Shown here: piece after piece, positions 24,463 to 33,723 of the stretch | Layout of the letters: the number at the start of each line of letters is the position of its first letter | How positions within the stretch are numbered: position 1 is the first letter of the stretch | Source: Tolypothrix sp. PCC 7910 | GTDB lineage: Bacteria > Cyanobacteriota > Cyanobacteriia > Cyanobacteriales > Nostocaceae | Assembly: GCF_011769525.1 (NCBI RefSeq) | Contig: NZ_CP050440.1 | Span: forward strand, 4,651,501-4,715,500 | Direction of reading: 5' to 3' | DNA length: 64,000 nucleotides | Notes under the pieces: model-generated | Seen by the model: the letters and a program-made list of their open reading frames with translations, nothing else | Told to the model about the DNA's origin: nothing | Databases searched by the model: none | Position numbers and translations under genes: made by a program

Positions 24463-27441
24463 ATGCCTGAGATCCAAAATTTTTTCAAAAAATTTTTCAT
24501 ACCTTCCCTGTTTGTCCTTGTCAGCACACCAGCTAAGGCACAAATCACTCCTGACAATACCCTGGGTGCAGAGGCTTCTAGCATTACACTAAACACGCTG
24601 ATTAATGGTGCAAATGCAGATTTAATTAATGGTGGCGCTCAAAGGGGTAGCAATCTTTTTCACAGTTTTACAGAGTTTAATATTAATGATGGGCAACGTG
24701 TGTATTTTGGCAATCCCTCTGGAGTGCAAAATATTTTAACGCGGGTGACAGGTGGGAATGCATCGAATATTTTAGGAACTTTGGGTGTCAATGGAAATGC
24801 AAATTTATTTTTAATTAATCCCAATGGGATTGTATTTGGAAATAATGCCAGTTTAGATGTGCGTGGCTCATTTATCAGCACAACTGCAAATGCTATTCAG
24901 TTTGGCAATCAAGGAATTTTTAGTGCCACAAATCCCCAAGCACCGCCATTATTAACAGTCAATCCTTCAGCGTTGTTATTTAATCAGATTAATCAAAATA
25001 ATCCAGGCAAGATTCAAGTACAAGGTAATGGTCAAAGTTTAAGGTTGACATCTGATTTAATAGATACCGAAGATGGGCTACGAGTTGCACCAGATCAAAC
25101 CCTAGCCCTGGTAGGTGGAGATATCAGCTTAGTAGGAGCAACGCTAAAAACTGCTGGAGGAAGAATAGATTTAGGTAGTGTTTCAGGAGAAGGTTTAGTT
25201 AGTCTGGTTCCCATTGATAAGGGTTTTTCCTTAGCCTATGATGGCGTGAAAAATTTTGGCAATATTCAACTATCCCAACAAACATCAGTTGATGTTAGCG
25301 GCGAAGGTGCTGGTGATGTCCAGGTAGTAGGAAAGCGCATCAGTATCACTGATATTTCTCAAATTCAAGCGACTACTTTGGGAAACCAACCAGGGGGTAG
25401 CTTAGTAGTGAAAGGCTCAGAAGCAGTCGAATTAACAGGCTATTATACCTTAAGTGAAGGATTAAGATTACACAGTGGGTTATTCGCTGATGTTTATCCC
25501 AATGCTACCGGGAATGGCGGAGAATTAATTGTTAATACACCCAGTTTGCTAGTACAAGATGGAGCCAAACTCGTAAGTAGAACATTTGGATTAGGAAATG
25601 CTGGTAATGTAACTGTGAATGTAGATAGCTTATTAGTAAGTGGTGGTGCTCAATTTGGGACTGGTACTTTTAGTGCAGGAAACTCCGGTAATTTAATTGT
25701 TAATGCTACTAAGGATATACAAGTGATTGGTACTACAACTGATACTAGCCTTAGTAGCGGATTGTTTGCTCAAGCTACTCCAAATTCCACAGGCACAAGT
25801 GGAAATCTGACTGTTAACACAGGTAGTTTATTGGTGCGCGATGGTGCTGAAATCAGTGCTAATAATTTTGGGAGTGGAGATTCAGGTAATTTAATTATTA
25901 ATGCGCCTCAGGAAGTGCAGATAATTGGTGCTATACGTATCAGTTCTAATGAACAATATAGCAGCAACATATCTACTAGAAATGATAAAAGAACTGCGGG
26001 AAATTTAACTATTAACACAGGAAGTTTATTTGTCGCAGATGGTGCTCAAATTAGGGCTGATACATTGGGTGCTGGAAAAGCTGGTAATTTAACCATAAAT
26101 GCAAATAACGGAGTGCAGTTAATCGGTACCACAACTGATGGTATATATGGTAGTGGTTTATATTCTCAAGCAAACCGAGGTTCCATAGGAGCAGGCGGGA
26201 GCCTGACTATCAATACAACTAGACTGTTAGTAAAAGATGGTGCAGAAGTTGGTGCTGGAACTTTTGGTGTTGGGAATGGCGGAGATTTGACGATTAATGC
26301 TTCAGAGGGAATATTAGTCAGTGGTGTCGGAGCTAATAACATTTATTCGAGCGATCTGAATGTAGCAGCAAGTGAAGAAGCCATAGGAGCAGCAGGAAAC
26401 TTAACAATAAATACTACTGAATTGATCATCCAAGATGGAGGTTTTGTTTCCAGTAGTACTTCTGGTCAAGGTAATGCAGGGAATTTGACTGTGAATGCAA
26501 GTCAAAGAGTGGTAGTCAAGGGTATTAATGTTTTCCCCAGTGCGTTACTTAGTGCTGCTGTCGGCTCCATAGGAACTGCTGCGGACATAACAATTAACAC
26601 GGGTGATTTAATTGTGGAAGATGGAGCAGGAATATCAGTCAGAAGTTTAGGACGGGGAAATGCTGGCAACCTCAATGTTAAGGCTAATTCTATCCGCCTA
26701 AACAACCAAGCGATCATCAATGCTGATACTCGCAGCGTGAATATTAACCCTAATAAAGAACAAGCAACTATTAACCTCAACTCCAAAGATATAATATTGC
26801 GTCGTGGCAGTGATATCACTGCCAATGCCACAGGCGAAAACGTCATCGGTGGTAATATCAACATCAACACTGACATCTTAGCTGCCGTACAAAACAGCGA
26901 CATCAGCGCCAACTCTACAGATTTTCGCGGTGGTCGAGTTAGAATCACTGCTCAAGGTATCTTTGGTACTCAACCCCGCAATAGTCTTACCCCAGAAAGC
27001 GACATTACCGCTACAGGTGCAAATCCCGATTTAATTGGGAATACGGAAGTTAATACCCCCGATGTTGATCCCACAAAACGATTAACTGAATTACCCAACG
27101 AAGTTATTGATGCTAGTACTAAATTTTCGCAAATCTGCCCCACAGATCCCAACCCAAAACCGTTAGCCAAATTTGTTGTTACCGGACATGGTAGTTTACC
27201 ACCTAGCCCTCTAGAATTTTTGACGGGTACAAATATTCATATTCCCCTAGCAACTCTAGAGGAGCAAACAGCTACATCAATAGATGGTGTTGTTCCGGTA
27301 AGTAACAATGCGAATCCAGAAATTATCGAGGCGCAAGGTATGATTAAAACTGCTAACGGTGAAATAGCGCTGGTTGCCAATGCACCTCAGGCAACTCCAT
27401 CATCGCCTCCAACGGCTGCTGTATGCCCTGTGTCTAGGTAA
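24463..27441 (+). CDS. Secreted filamentous-haemagglutinin-type protein (TpsA-like)
   Basis: 992 residues. A signal peptide (FFIPSLFVLVSTPAKA) precedes a TPS/haemagglutinin activity domain: LFHSFTEFNINDGQRVYF, LTRVTGGNASNILG and LFLINPNGIVFGNNASLDV. The long remainder is a parallel beta-helix with imperfect repeats of the type GNLTINTGSLLVKDGA, about 60-70 residues each. The C-terminus (ICPTDPNP, FVVTGHGSLPPSPLEFL) is the ending common in cyanobacterial members. Such proteins are exported through an outer-membrane TpsB pore and act in adhesion or surface structure; no TpsB gene is seen nearby. Substrate or partner unknown. Intact. Confidence 0.88.
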   Translation: MPEIQNFFKKFFIPSLFVLVSTPAKAQITPDNTLGAEASSITLNTLINGANADLINGGAQRGSNLFHSFTEFNINDGQRVYFGNPSGVQNILTRVTGGNASNILGTLGVNGNANLFLINPNGIVFGNNASLDVRGSFISTTANAIQFGNQGIFSATNPQAPPLLTVNPSALLFNQINQNNPGKIQVQGNGQSLRLTSDLIDTEDGLRVAPDQTLALVGGDISLVGATLKTAGGRIDLGSVSGEGLVSLVPIDKGFSLAYDGVKNFGNIQLSQQTSVDVSGEGAGDVQVVGKRISITDISQIQATTLGNQPGGSLVVKGSEAVELTGYYTLSEGLRLHSGLFADVYPNATGNGGELIVNTPSLLVQDGAKLVSRTFGLGNAGNVTVNVDSLLVSGGAQFGTGTFSAGNSGNLIVNATKDIQVIGTTTDTSLSSGLFAQATPNSTGTSGNLTVNTGSLLVRDGAEISANNFGSGDSGNLIINAPQEVQIIGAIRISSNEQYSSNISTRNDKRTAGNLTINTGSLFVADGAQIRADTLGAGKAGNLTINANNGVQLIGTTTDGIYGSGLYSQANRGSIGAGGSLTINTTRLLVKDGAEVGAGTFGVGNGGDLTINASEGILVSGVGANNIYSSDLNVAASEEAIGAAGNLTINTTELIIQDGGFVSSSTSGQGNAGNLTVNASQRVVVKGINVFPSALLSAAVGSIGTAADITINTGDLIVEDGAGISVRSLGRGNAGNLNVKANSIRLNNQAIINADTRSVNINPNKEQATINLNSKDIILRRGSDITANATGENVIGGNININTDILAAVQNSDISANSTDFRGGRVRITAQGIFGTQPRNSLTPESDITATGANPDLIGNTEVNTPDVDPTKRLTELPNEVIDASTKFSQICPTDPNPKPLAKFVVTGHGSLPPSPLEFLTGTNIHIPLATLEEQTATSIDGVVPVSNNANPEIIEAQGMIKTANGEIALVANAPQATPSSPPTAAVCPVSR

Positions 27442-27455
27442 AAATTTCAGCGAAC

Positions 27456-27727
27456 GCAATTACTATATTGGCGATCGCAATTACTATTTCGGCGCTCGCA
27501 ATTACTATTTCGGCGAGCGCAATTACTATATTGGCGATCGCAATTACTATTTCGGCGTACGCAATTACTATTTCGGCGTACGCAATTACTATTTCAGCGA
27601 TCGCAATTGCTATTTCGGTGATCGCAATTGCTATTTCAGCGAACGCAATTGCTATTTCGGCGAACTCAATTACTATTTCGGCGAACTCAATTACTATATT
27701 GGCGATCGCAATTACTATTTCGGCACA
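27456..27727. repeat. 21-bp minisatellite built on HIP1-like octamers, 13 copies
   Basis: Thirteen units of the form GCAATTACTATTTCGGCGATC start 15 bp after the stop of the haemagglutinin gene. Most changes fall in the middle of the palindromic octamer (GCGATCGC, GCGCTCGC, GCGAGCGC, GCGTACGC, GCGAACGC), with TATTTC/TATATT and TTAC/TTGC as the only other common variants. The 21-bp unit keeps several frames free of stops on both strands (7-residue repeats such as RNYYFGD), so reading frames here are artefacts. The remainder to 27908 holds short AATTACGAATTATAA repeats ahead of the kinase gene. Confidence 0.9.
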
Positions 27728-27908
27728 AAATTCAATTCTGACTCCTGACTCCTGAATTCTGTTTTGATAAAAATTACTGATTCTAAACCAGATTGAGTGT
27801 GTGATTACTGTATAGTAAAGTACCATTGACTATTACAGGTGCGTTAGCCTGCGGCGTAACACACCCTACGTTTTATGAGAATTACGAATTATAAATTACG
27901 AATTATAA

Positions 27909-29690
27909 ATGAACCTGTTGAACGATCGCTATCAAGTTATTCGCACTTTGGGTGCTGGTGGGTTTGGCGAAACCTTTCTAGCAGAAGATAGCTATATGCC
28001 TTCTAAGCGCCGTTGTGTAGTCAAACAGCTTAGACCAATTCAAAATAATCCGCAGATTTACCAAATAGTCAAAGAACGGTTTCAGCGAGAAGCGGCGATT
28101 TTAGAAGAACTCGGTGGTGCAACTGACCAAATCCCCACTTTGTTTGCTTATTTTGAAGCAGCAGGGCAATTTTATCTAGTTCAGGAATGGGTAGAAGGTG
28201 ATACTTTAACAGCAAAGTTGCAGCAGCAGGGGTTATTTAGCGAAACAGCTATACAGGAATTATTGCTAAATTTGTTACCTGTATTAGAATATGTCCACGG
28301 TAAGTATATTATTCACCGGGATATTAAGCCGGATAACATTATTGTGCGGCATCGGGACGGCAAACCTGTACTGATTGATTTTGGTGCGGTGCGTGAATCG
28401 ATGGGAACGGTAGTAAATTCTCAAGGTTTACCTACCAGCTCGATTGTCATTGGTACACCTGGCTATATGTCCAGCGAACAAGCTGCGGGGAGACCAGTTT
28501 ATTCCAGCGATTTATATAGTGTGGGGATGACAGCAATTTATTTACTGACTGGGAGACAACCGCAACAAATAGAAGCAGATCCCCAGACGGCGGATATTAT
28601 GTGGAGACAATATGCGCCTCATCTAAGTCCGATGATGGCAGATATACTCGATCGCGCGATCGCCTATCATCCACGCGATCGCTTTCCAACAGCTAGAGCC
28701 ATGCTGGATGCTTTGCAGAGTATAGCAAGCCCTATTCCACCAACACAACCAGTTTTCCATCAGCCACCTGTGGTTACTGTACCACCGCCTACTGTGCCTG
28801 TATCGCCTCGCCCCACTGAACCGCCAAAAACAGAACCGCCAAAACCAGAAACTAATAATCGCAATAATGGTTTGGTGATGGGTGGTTTAATTGCAGGTGG
28901 GTTAATTGGTGCGGCTGTCATTATTACTCAGGTGTTACCAAAACCGACATCAACATCTTTAAATCAATCTACGCCTTCTGCAACTTCCCCAGCGCCAACC
29001 GCGTCTGCAAACGATACTCCTGTACCTCAGCAAACAGAAGTCAATTCTACACAGCCTAGTGCGTTTTATTTCCTTTCAGATTCAGCCTATGCTAAATTAC
29101 CTGGGGCGAATCTGCGAGTGAAAGCTTTATACAATCAAGGTTACACTCAAGCTGGTAGCTTTTGGTTACCAGACTATGCCAATTTATCAGGGCAACAATT
29201 ATATGTAGTGTATGTGAGTCAGTTTAGCGATCGCAACAGTTGCATAGACCAACTCAAAACTTACGGACAAGCTAATCCTAACGCTTATTGCGCTTTTGCT
29301 AGTAAAAATGCCAATATATCTGCGGATAGATTTTATTTTAAACAAATTGCAGGTACATCTACAGCTGACCCTACGCCATCTACCGCAGCAGTTACTAATC
29401 CCGGAACCACTGATTACTCTTGGCTTTCTCAAAGATATGTCACCGATGCAGATTTGCAAGGTAAAGACGGGTTGGAATTAGATATTATGCGAAATTGGAT
29501 ATTTGCCGTTCATGGTCGGCGGTTTGATACTCCGGGTATACAGGATTATTTTAATAAGCAGCCGTGGTATCAAGCGACTTATTCACCTAAAGAATTTCCT
29601 AGTAAATTACTCACAAAATTAGAACAGTACAACGTCGATTATATTGCCAAATATCAGGACAGTTATAACTTGAGACATTTTAAAAAATAA
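27909..29690 (+). CDS. Membrane serine/threonine kinase with C-terminal YARHG domain
   Basis: 593 residues. Kinase domain at 1-275: GAGGFG loop at 15-20, Lys39 in VVKQ, HRDIKPDN from 136, DFG at 157-159, GTPGYMSSEQ activation segment. A proline-rich linker is followed by one membrane helix (MGGLIAGGLIGAAVIITQV), an extracytoplasmic Ser/Thr/Pro-rich stretch, a SPOR-like segment (FYFLSDSAYAKLPGANL onward) and at about 505-590 a YARHG domain with the signature RNWIFAVHGRRF and a WYQATYSP segment. YARHG is an extracellular domain thought to bind cell-wall or surface ligands. Probably a receptor kinase; ligand and substrates unknown. Confidence 0.88.
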   Translation: MNLLNDRYQVIRTLGAGGFGETFLAEDSYMPSKRRCVVKQLRPIQNNPQIYQIVKERFQREAAILEELGGATDQIPTLFAYFEAAGQFYLVQEWVEGDTLTAKLQQQGLFSETAIQELLLNLLPVLEYVHGKYIIHRDIKPDNIIVRHRDGKPVLIDFGAVRESMGTVVNSQGLPTSSIVIGTPGYMSSEQAAGRPVYSSDLYSVGMTAIYLLTGRQPQQIEADPQTADIMWRQYAPHLSPMMADILDRAIAYHPRDRFPTARAMLDALQSIASPIPPTQPVFHQPPVVTVPPPTVPVSPRPTEPPKTEPPKPETNNRNNGLVMGGLIAGGLIGAAVIITQVLPKPTSTSLNQSTPSATSPAPTASANDTPVPQQTEVNSTQPSAFYFLSDSAYAKLPGANLRVKALYNQGYTQAGSFWLPDYANLSGQQLYVVYVSQFSDRNSCIDQLKTYGQANPNAYCAFASKNANISADRFYFKQIAGTSTADPTPSTAAVTNPGTTDYSWLSQRYVTDADLQGKDGLELDIMRNWIFAVHGRRFDTPGIQDYFNKQPWYQATYSPKEFPSKLLTKLEQYNVDYIAKYQDSYNLRHFKK

Positions 29691-30226
29691 ACTTTTTTTA
29701 ACATAATTAAAATATCAGGGGTTTTTGAGCAAATTTTGCCCATATAGTGTTTTTCAACTCTGCATCCCATCCCCATTATTAAAAGATTAGTTGCCTTCCA
29801 GAATCGAGAAATTTTAGTTAGGCTATCTATTAGATTCACTTTCTACGCTTTTGCCATAGCTTGGATGTATAGGACTCAGTGATGAGTTCCTTAATAAGCG
29901 TGCTTTTCCTTAACTAAGAAATGCGTAACGCTGTTCGCTTAAACCAAATCTGCGTCTTTAGCTTGTTAAGAAATGCCAAAACCCAATTTGAAAGGTATAA
30001 ATAGCCACTATTTATATCAGTGGTATTTTTGTTTTTGCCTTGGTACTAATAGCTGTGGAATTTGGCAGTGAATGATGTTTATGTTATTGAATTATTTCTG
30101 TGGATGGTTCGCTCGCTCAATTCAGTGTGCCAATTCGCACATCTACAGCAGTTGCAGCCAACCTGAGTCTATTGTGTAAGTCCGTCCGGAATTTCTTTGA
30201 CCTAGCAAGAGAAGGAATCAATAGTA
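29691..30226. other. Non-coding stretch between kinase and OYE genes
   Basis: 536 bp without a credible gene. A sequence near 29921 (AAATGCGTAACGCTGTTCGC) resembles one arm of the dispersed GATGCGTTA palindromes found elsewhere in the window. GAGAAGGAATC before 30227 is the ribosome-binding site of the next gene. No terminator with a clear T-run found. Confidence 0.4.
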
Positions 30227-31294
30227 ATGGCACACCTGTTTGAACCATTTAGTATTCGTGATGTGACATTTCGCAACCGCATTGCCGTTTCACCTATGTG
30301 CCAATATTCTAGTACGAATGGTTTTGCTAATGATTGGCACAAAATTCATCTAGCTTCTCGTGCTGTTGGCGGTTCGGGGTTGGTGCTAACAGAAGCAGCA
30401 GCGGTAGAAGCGCGGGGACGTATTAGTCCGCAAGATTTGGGAATCTGGTCAGATGAACATATCGAAAATTTAGTTCAGATTGTGGAATTAATTCATAACT
30501 TTGGTGCTGTGGCGGGAATTCAACTGGCTCATGCGGGGAGAAAAGCCAGCACCGCCAAACCCAGCAAAGGAGGAAAATTTTTAGATGAATCCCAGGAGGG
30601 TTGGCGACCTCTTGTGTCCAGCAGTGCGATCGCTTTTAGTAAAGATGCTCCCATACCTGAAGCTTTGACTTTAGAAGGTATTCAACAAGTTACTGAAGCT
30701 TTTATCCAAGCGGCTCAACGTTCTTTAAAAGCCGGGTTTAAAGTTATTGAAATTCATGCAGCTCACGGCTACTTGCTGCACCAATTTCTCTCACCGCTAG
30801 CGAATACTCGTACAGATGATTACGGTGGTAGTTTTGAAAACCGGACTCGGTTGCTTCGGGAAGTAGTTCAAGGAGTGCGAGAAGTCTGGCCGCAAAGCAA
30901 TCCATTATTTGTAAGAATTTCTGCTACTGATTGGGTCGATAAAGGTTGGGATATAGAGCAAAGTATCGCTTTAAGTGACAAACTTAAATCTTTGGGTGTG
31001 GATCTCATCGATTGCTCATCTGGTGGCATTATCCCAGGAATTAATATTCCCTCAAAACCAGGTTATCAGACTCAGTTTGCCGAGCGTATCCGCCGAGAAG
31101 CCAAGATTGACACAGGAGCTGTTGGCTTAATTACATCTCCCGAACAAGCTGACAAAATTATTAGTACAGGAGCCGCCGACATAGTACTCTTGGGGAGGGA
31201 ATTACTTCGCAACCCTTACTGGCCACACCTTGCAGCCAAACAGCTAGGATACGAAAAACTTTGGCCTGTGCAATACGATCGCGCTTGGTTGTAA
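30227..31294 (+). CDS. NADH:flavin oxidoreductase of the old yellow enzyme (YqjM-like) family
   Basis: 355 residues, a single FMN-binding TIM barrel. SPMCQYSS with Cys25 is the mark of the thermophilic-like/YqjM class, whose cysteine tunes the flavin. Substrate-binding and FMN motifs are present: IEIHAAHGYLLHQFLSP, TDDYGGSFENR and, near the end, ADIVLLGRELLRNPYWP. The enzyme reduces activated C=C bonds of enones with NAD(P)H and is often linked to detoxification or oxidative stress; the natural substrate is not known. Single gene with its own terminator downstream. Confidence 0.92.
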   Translation: MAHLFEPFSIRDVTFRNRIAVSPMCQYSSTNGFANDWHKIHLASRAVGGSGLVLTEAAAVEARGRISPQDLGIWSDEHIENLVQIVELIHNFGAVAGIQLAHAGRKASTAKPSKGGKFLDESQEGWRPLVSSSAIAFSKDAPIPEALTLEGIQQVTEAFIQAAQRSLKAGFKVIEIHAAHGYLLHQFLSPLANTRTDDYGGSFENRTRLLREVVQGVREVWPQSNPLFVRISATDWVDKGWDIEQSIALSDKLKSLGVDLIDCSSGGIIPGINIPSKPGYQTQFAERIRREAKIDTGAVGLITSPEQADKIISTGAADIVLLGRELLRNPYWPHLAAKQLGYEKLWPVQYDRAWL

Positions 31295-31337
31295 TCAAGA
31301 TTTAATCAGCTTAAATCAGTATAAATTAAGCACAAAC

Positions 31338-31383
31338 CCCACCTCTAACTCTTTGTGTTAAACAGCAAGAAATTAGGGGTGGG
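31338..31383 (+). terminator. Probable terminator after the OYE gene
   Basis: CCCACCTCTAA (31338-31348) pairs with TTAGGGGTGGG (31373-31383) over a 24-nt loop, followed by TATTTTC. The T-run is weak, so confidence is moderate. The rest of the gap to 31649 is AT-rich with AAGGAAAGG at 31630 as ribosome-binding site for the next gene. Confidence 0.5.
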
Positions 31384-31649
31384 TATTTTCAAATTTCATA
31401 ATTCTTCATCCCTGTATTCATGTACTACAGATATGTCATTCCCGAAACATAACTGTCACAAAAATGTCATATCTATAATACTTCTCTAGATATATATTTA
31501 ATAAATCTCTTCTGATAATATTTTTCTTGACTTGTTCTTTCTCCAGCACAGTATGAAAAATTGGAGGATGAAAAGCTAGAAAATTTATCTCCAAAAAAGG
31601 TCTCAAATCACTCATTTACATTCACTCATAAGGAAAGGTTATTGATGAT

Positions 31650-32015
31650 ATGAATAAAAAATTTCTGCTCACTTTGCTTTCTAGCCCAACAGTACTTTCT
31701 ATATTGATTCAGCCTGCCCATGCAGCGTTGCGGGTTACTCAAGTCATTTATACTCCTGATGGTCGTGCCTGTGTACATTCTCCTCATGGCAGCTATCCAA
31801 CACCGCTAGTTTGTATTCGCAGAACTAATAATAACAGTGTTGCTGCTAAATCTACACAAGTTGTAGCCTCCAATCAATCAACAACTGGCGATGCTGCCAA
31901 TCTAGAATTTAGTGAAGAAGAAAGTAATGCAGCTATAAGTTTATTTGGTTGTGATTGCCCCGCTTGCGTCAGTGCTTTACGCAGTTTAAGAGGATTACCA
32001 GGCTTGCCAATGTAG
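31650..32015 (+). CDS. Small secreted cysteine-containing protein of unknown function
   Basis: 121 residues. A typical signal peptide (FLLTLLSSPTVLSILIQPAHA) gives a mature protein of about 95 residues starting ALRVTQVIY. Cysteines occur at GRACVHS and PLVCIRR, and a close cluster FGCDCPACVSALRSLRG lies at the C-terminus, which could form disulfides or bind metal. The ATG at 31650 follows AAGGAAAGG with good spacing. No family recognised. The next terminator is at 32246. Probably periplasmic or extracellular. Confidence 0.7.
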   Translation: MNKKFLLTLLSSPTVLSILIQPAHAALRVTQVIYTPDGRACVHSPHGSYPTPLVCIRRTNNNSVAAKSTQVVASNQSTTGDAANLEFSEEESNAAISLFGCDCPACVSALRSLRGLPGLPM

Positions 32016-32245
32016 AGTGGTATTAAGAATAGTTTTTCAAGGAAATACTTACAGATAATTTTGCATTGTTGAATATGCTCGGCAAGCGAATTTCGGCAAA
32101 TTCGGCAAAAATCATATTTTTCAGATGCTTGCTACAAAGAGTTGATATAAAAAAATAACAACACTAAAAATTTAGCTGCTAAATACAGTATTTCAAAAAT
32201 ATTGAAAAATTACAGCAAATTAAAAGCAGTGAAGTACAGATAATC

Positions 32246-32281
32246 GTAGGGGCAGAATATTTTAAGCCCCTACTTATTTTT
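32246..32281 (+). terminator. Rho-independent terminator
   Basis: GTAGGGGC (32246-32253) pairs perfectly with GCCCCTAC (32266-32273), loop of 12 nt, followed by TTATTTTTG. It lies 230 bp after the small secreted protein gene. The rest of 32016-32584 is AT-rich and shows no gene. Confidence 0.7.
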
Positions 32282-32584
32282 GTCTATCATTGTTTCTCCC
32301 CCTGCATCCTCTGCTCACCAAAGCGATTGGCCATTTTTTTATTTGGAAGCCCTTTATTGGGCCGTTGACCAATTTTTTAATTACTTCTCCTACTTAAAGG
32401 TGATGAACTTTCGTTTTACCTTCCTTAAGATTGCTTGAATCCGCTTTCACGCTTTCTAGCAATACGGTTTGATATTTCCCTCTTTCCCAAATTCAGGGAA
32501 AAGAAAAATCCTGATCTGAAAGCAACCAGAACACTTGATCAGCGCAGGGAAAATTCTCAAAATCCCTTTTTGGAGGTAACAAAG

Positions 32585-33565
32585 ATGAGATCACTAGTGA
32601 AACGAGAAACGCAAATGAAATACCGTCAACTCGGTAACAGCGATCTGCGCGTTTCGGAAATTAGCCTTGGCTCATGGCTCACTTACGGGGGTGCAGTTGA
32701 GCAGCAAAACGCCGAGGCTTGTATTCACAAAGCTTTTGAAGTGGGAATTAACTTTTTAGATACTGCCAATGTTTACGCCACTGGTGGGGCTGAATCCTTT
32801 TTAGGGCAAGTATTACAAGGAATTGACCGTTCCTCCTATATCTTAGCTACTAAGGTATTTTTCCCTATGTCACCCGAAGACAGAGGACTATCAGCAGCCC
32901 AAATCCATAAACAAATCGATGCTTCGCTGCAACGCCTACGTACAGATTACGTTGACCTTTACCAATGTCACCGCTACGATGTCAACACACCCTTAGAAGA
33001 GACAATGACAGCGCTTACTGAGGTAGTACGTCAAGGAAAGGCGCGTTACATCGGCTTTAGCGAGTGGAGTCCCGAGCAAATTCAAGCAGCATTAAATCTT
33101 CCTGGTGTTGAGCGCTTTGTTTCCAGTCAACCCCAATATTCTATGTTGTGGCGCAAACCAGAAGCTGAGGTGTTTCCATTATGTGCAGATAACGGTATCA
33201 GCCAGATTGTGTGGTCACCACTAGCTCAGGGCATACTTACCGGCAAATACCGCCCAGGAGAAGCACCACCATCAGATTCTCGTGCGGGTAACGAGAAAAT
33301 GAATATGTTTTTTAGCAAAGATTTATTTAGCGATCGCACTCTTTCCGCAGTACAACAGCTCAAACCCATCGCCCAAGACTTAGGCTTGAGTATGCCACAG
33401 TTAGCTTTAGCTTGGGTACTGCGCGATCAACGCGTAGCTTCAGCAATTATCGGTGCTAGCCGTCCCGATCAAATTGTTGATAATGCTGCTGCATCCGGTG
33501 TAGAACTAGATGCTGATGTACAAGCAGCAATCGATCAAGCACTTGCATCGGTGATTCAGCGGTAA
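32585..33565 (+). CDS. Aldo/keto reductase
   Basis: 326 residues from the ATG at 32585, chosen because GGAGG lies nine bases upstream; the frame stays open further upstream but without a good site, and the fold itself starts ten residues later at MKYRQLGNSDLRVSEISLG. The catalytic tetrad is visible: Asp and Tyr in FLDTANVY, Lys in ATKVFF, His in YQCHRYD. NADPH-binding residues lie in the C-terminal ASAIIGASRPDQI. It belongs to the potassium-channel beta-subunit-like/YghZ type that reduces aldehydes or ketones. Substrate not known. A GC-rich heptamer-type repeat follows the stop. Confidence 0.92.
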   Translation: MRSLVKRETQMKYRQLGNSDLRVSEISLGSWLTYGGAVEQQNAEACIHKAFEVGINFLDTANVYATGGAESFLGQVLQGIDRSSYILATKVFFPMSPEDRGLSAAQIHKQIDASLQRLRTDYVDLYQCHRYDVNTPLEETMTALTEVVRQGKARYIGFSEWSPEQIQAALNLPGVERFVSSQPQYSMLWRKPEAEVFPLCADNGISQIVWSPLAQGILTGKYRPGEAPPSDSRAGNEKMNMFFSKDLFSDRTLSAVQQLKPIAQDLGLSMPQLALAWVLRDQRVASAIIGASRPDQIVDNAAASGVELDADVQAAIDQALASVIQR

Positions 33566-33723
33566 TGGGGCATGGGGCATGGGGCATTGGATAATGGGTA
33601 ATTGGTAATCGGTAATTGGTAATAGGGATTTGTTATTTTTTCTGCCTTCCTCATCTCTCTTATCTTCCTCATCCCCCAATCCCCAGTCCCCAATCCTCAG
33701 TCCCCATTCCCCATTCCCCATTC
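33566..33723. repeat. Short tandem repeats (cyanobacterial STRR type)
   Basis: First a G-rich run (GGGGCATGGGGCATTGG, then repeated GGTAATTGGTAATCGG) and about 60 bp later a C-rich run (CCCCAATCCCCAGTCCCC). The two runs are partly complementary and could form a hairpin in RNA or single-stranded DNA. Similar stretches occur at 35385-35420, 37683-37800, 55297-55350, 55545-55565, 55970-56000, 56080-56200 and 63780-63815. Confidence 0.7.

Noticed and set aside
27374-27826. Three overlapping open frames of 95-130 codons on both strands
   Set aside because: All are produced by the 21-bp minisatellite, whose unit length is a multiple of three and lacks stops in several frames.
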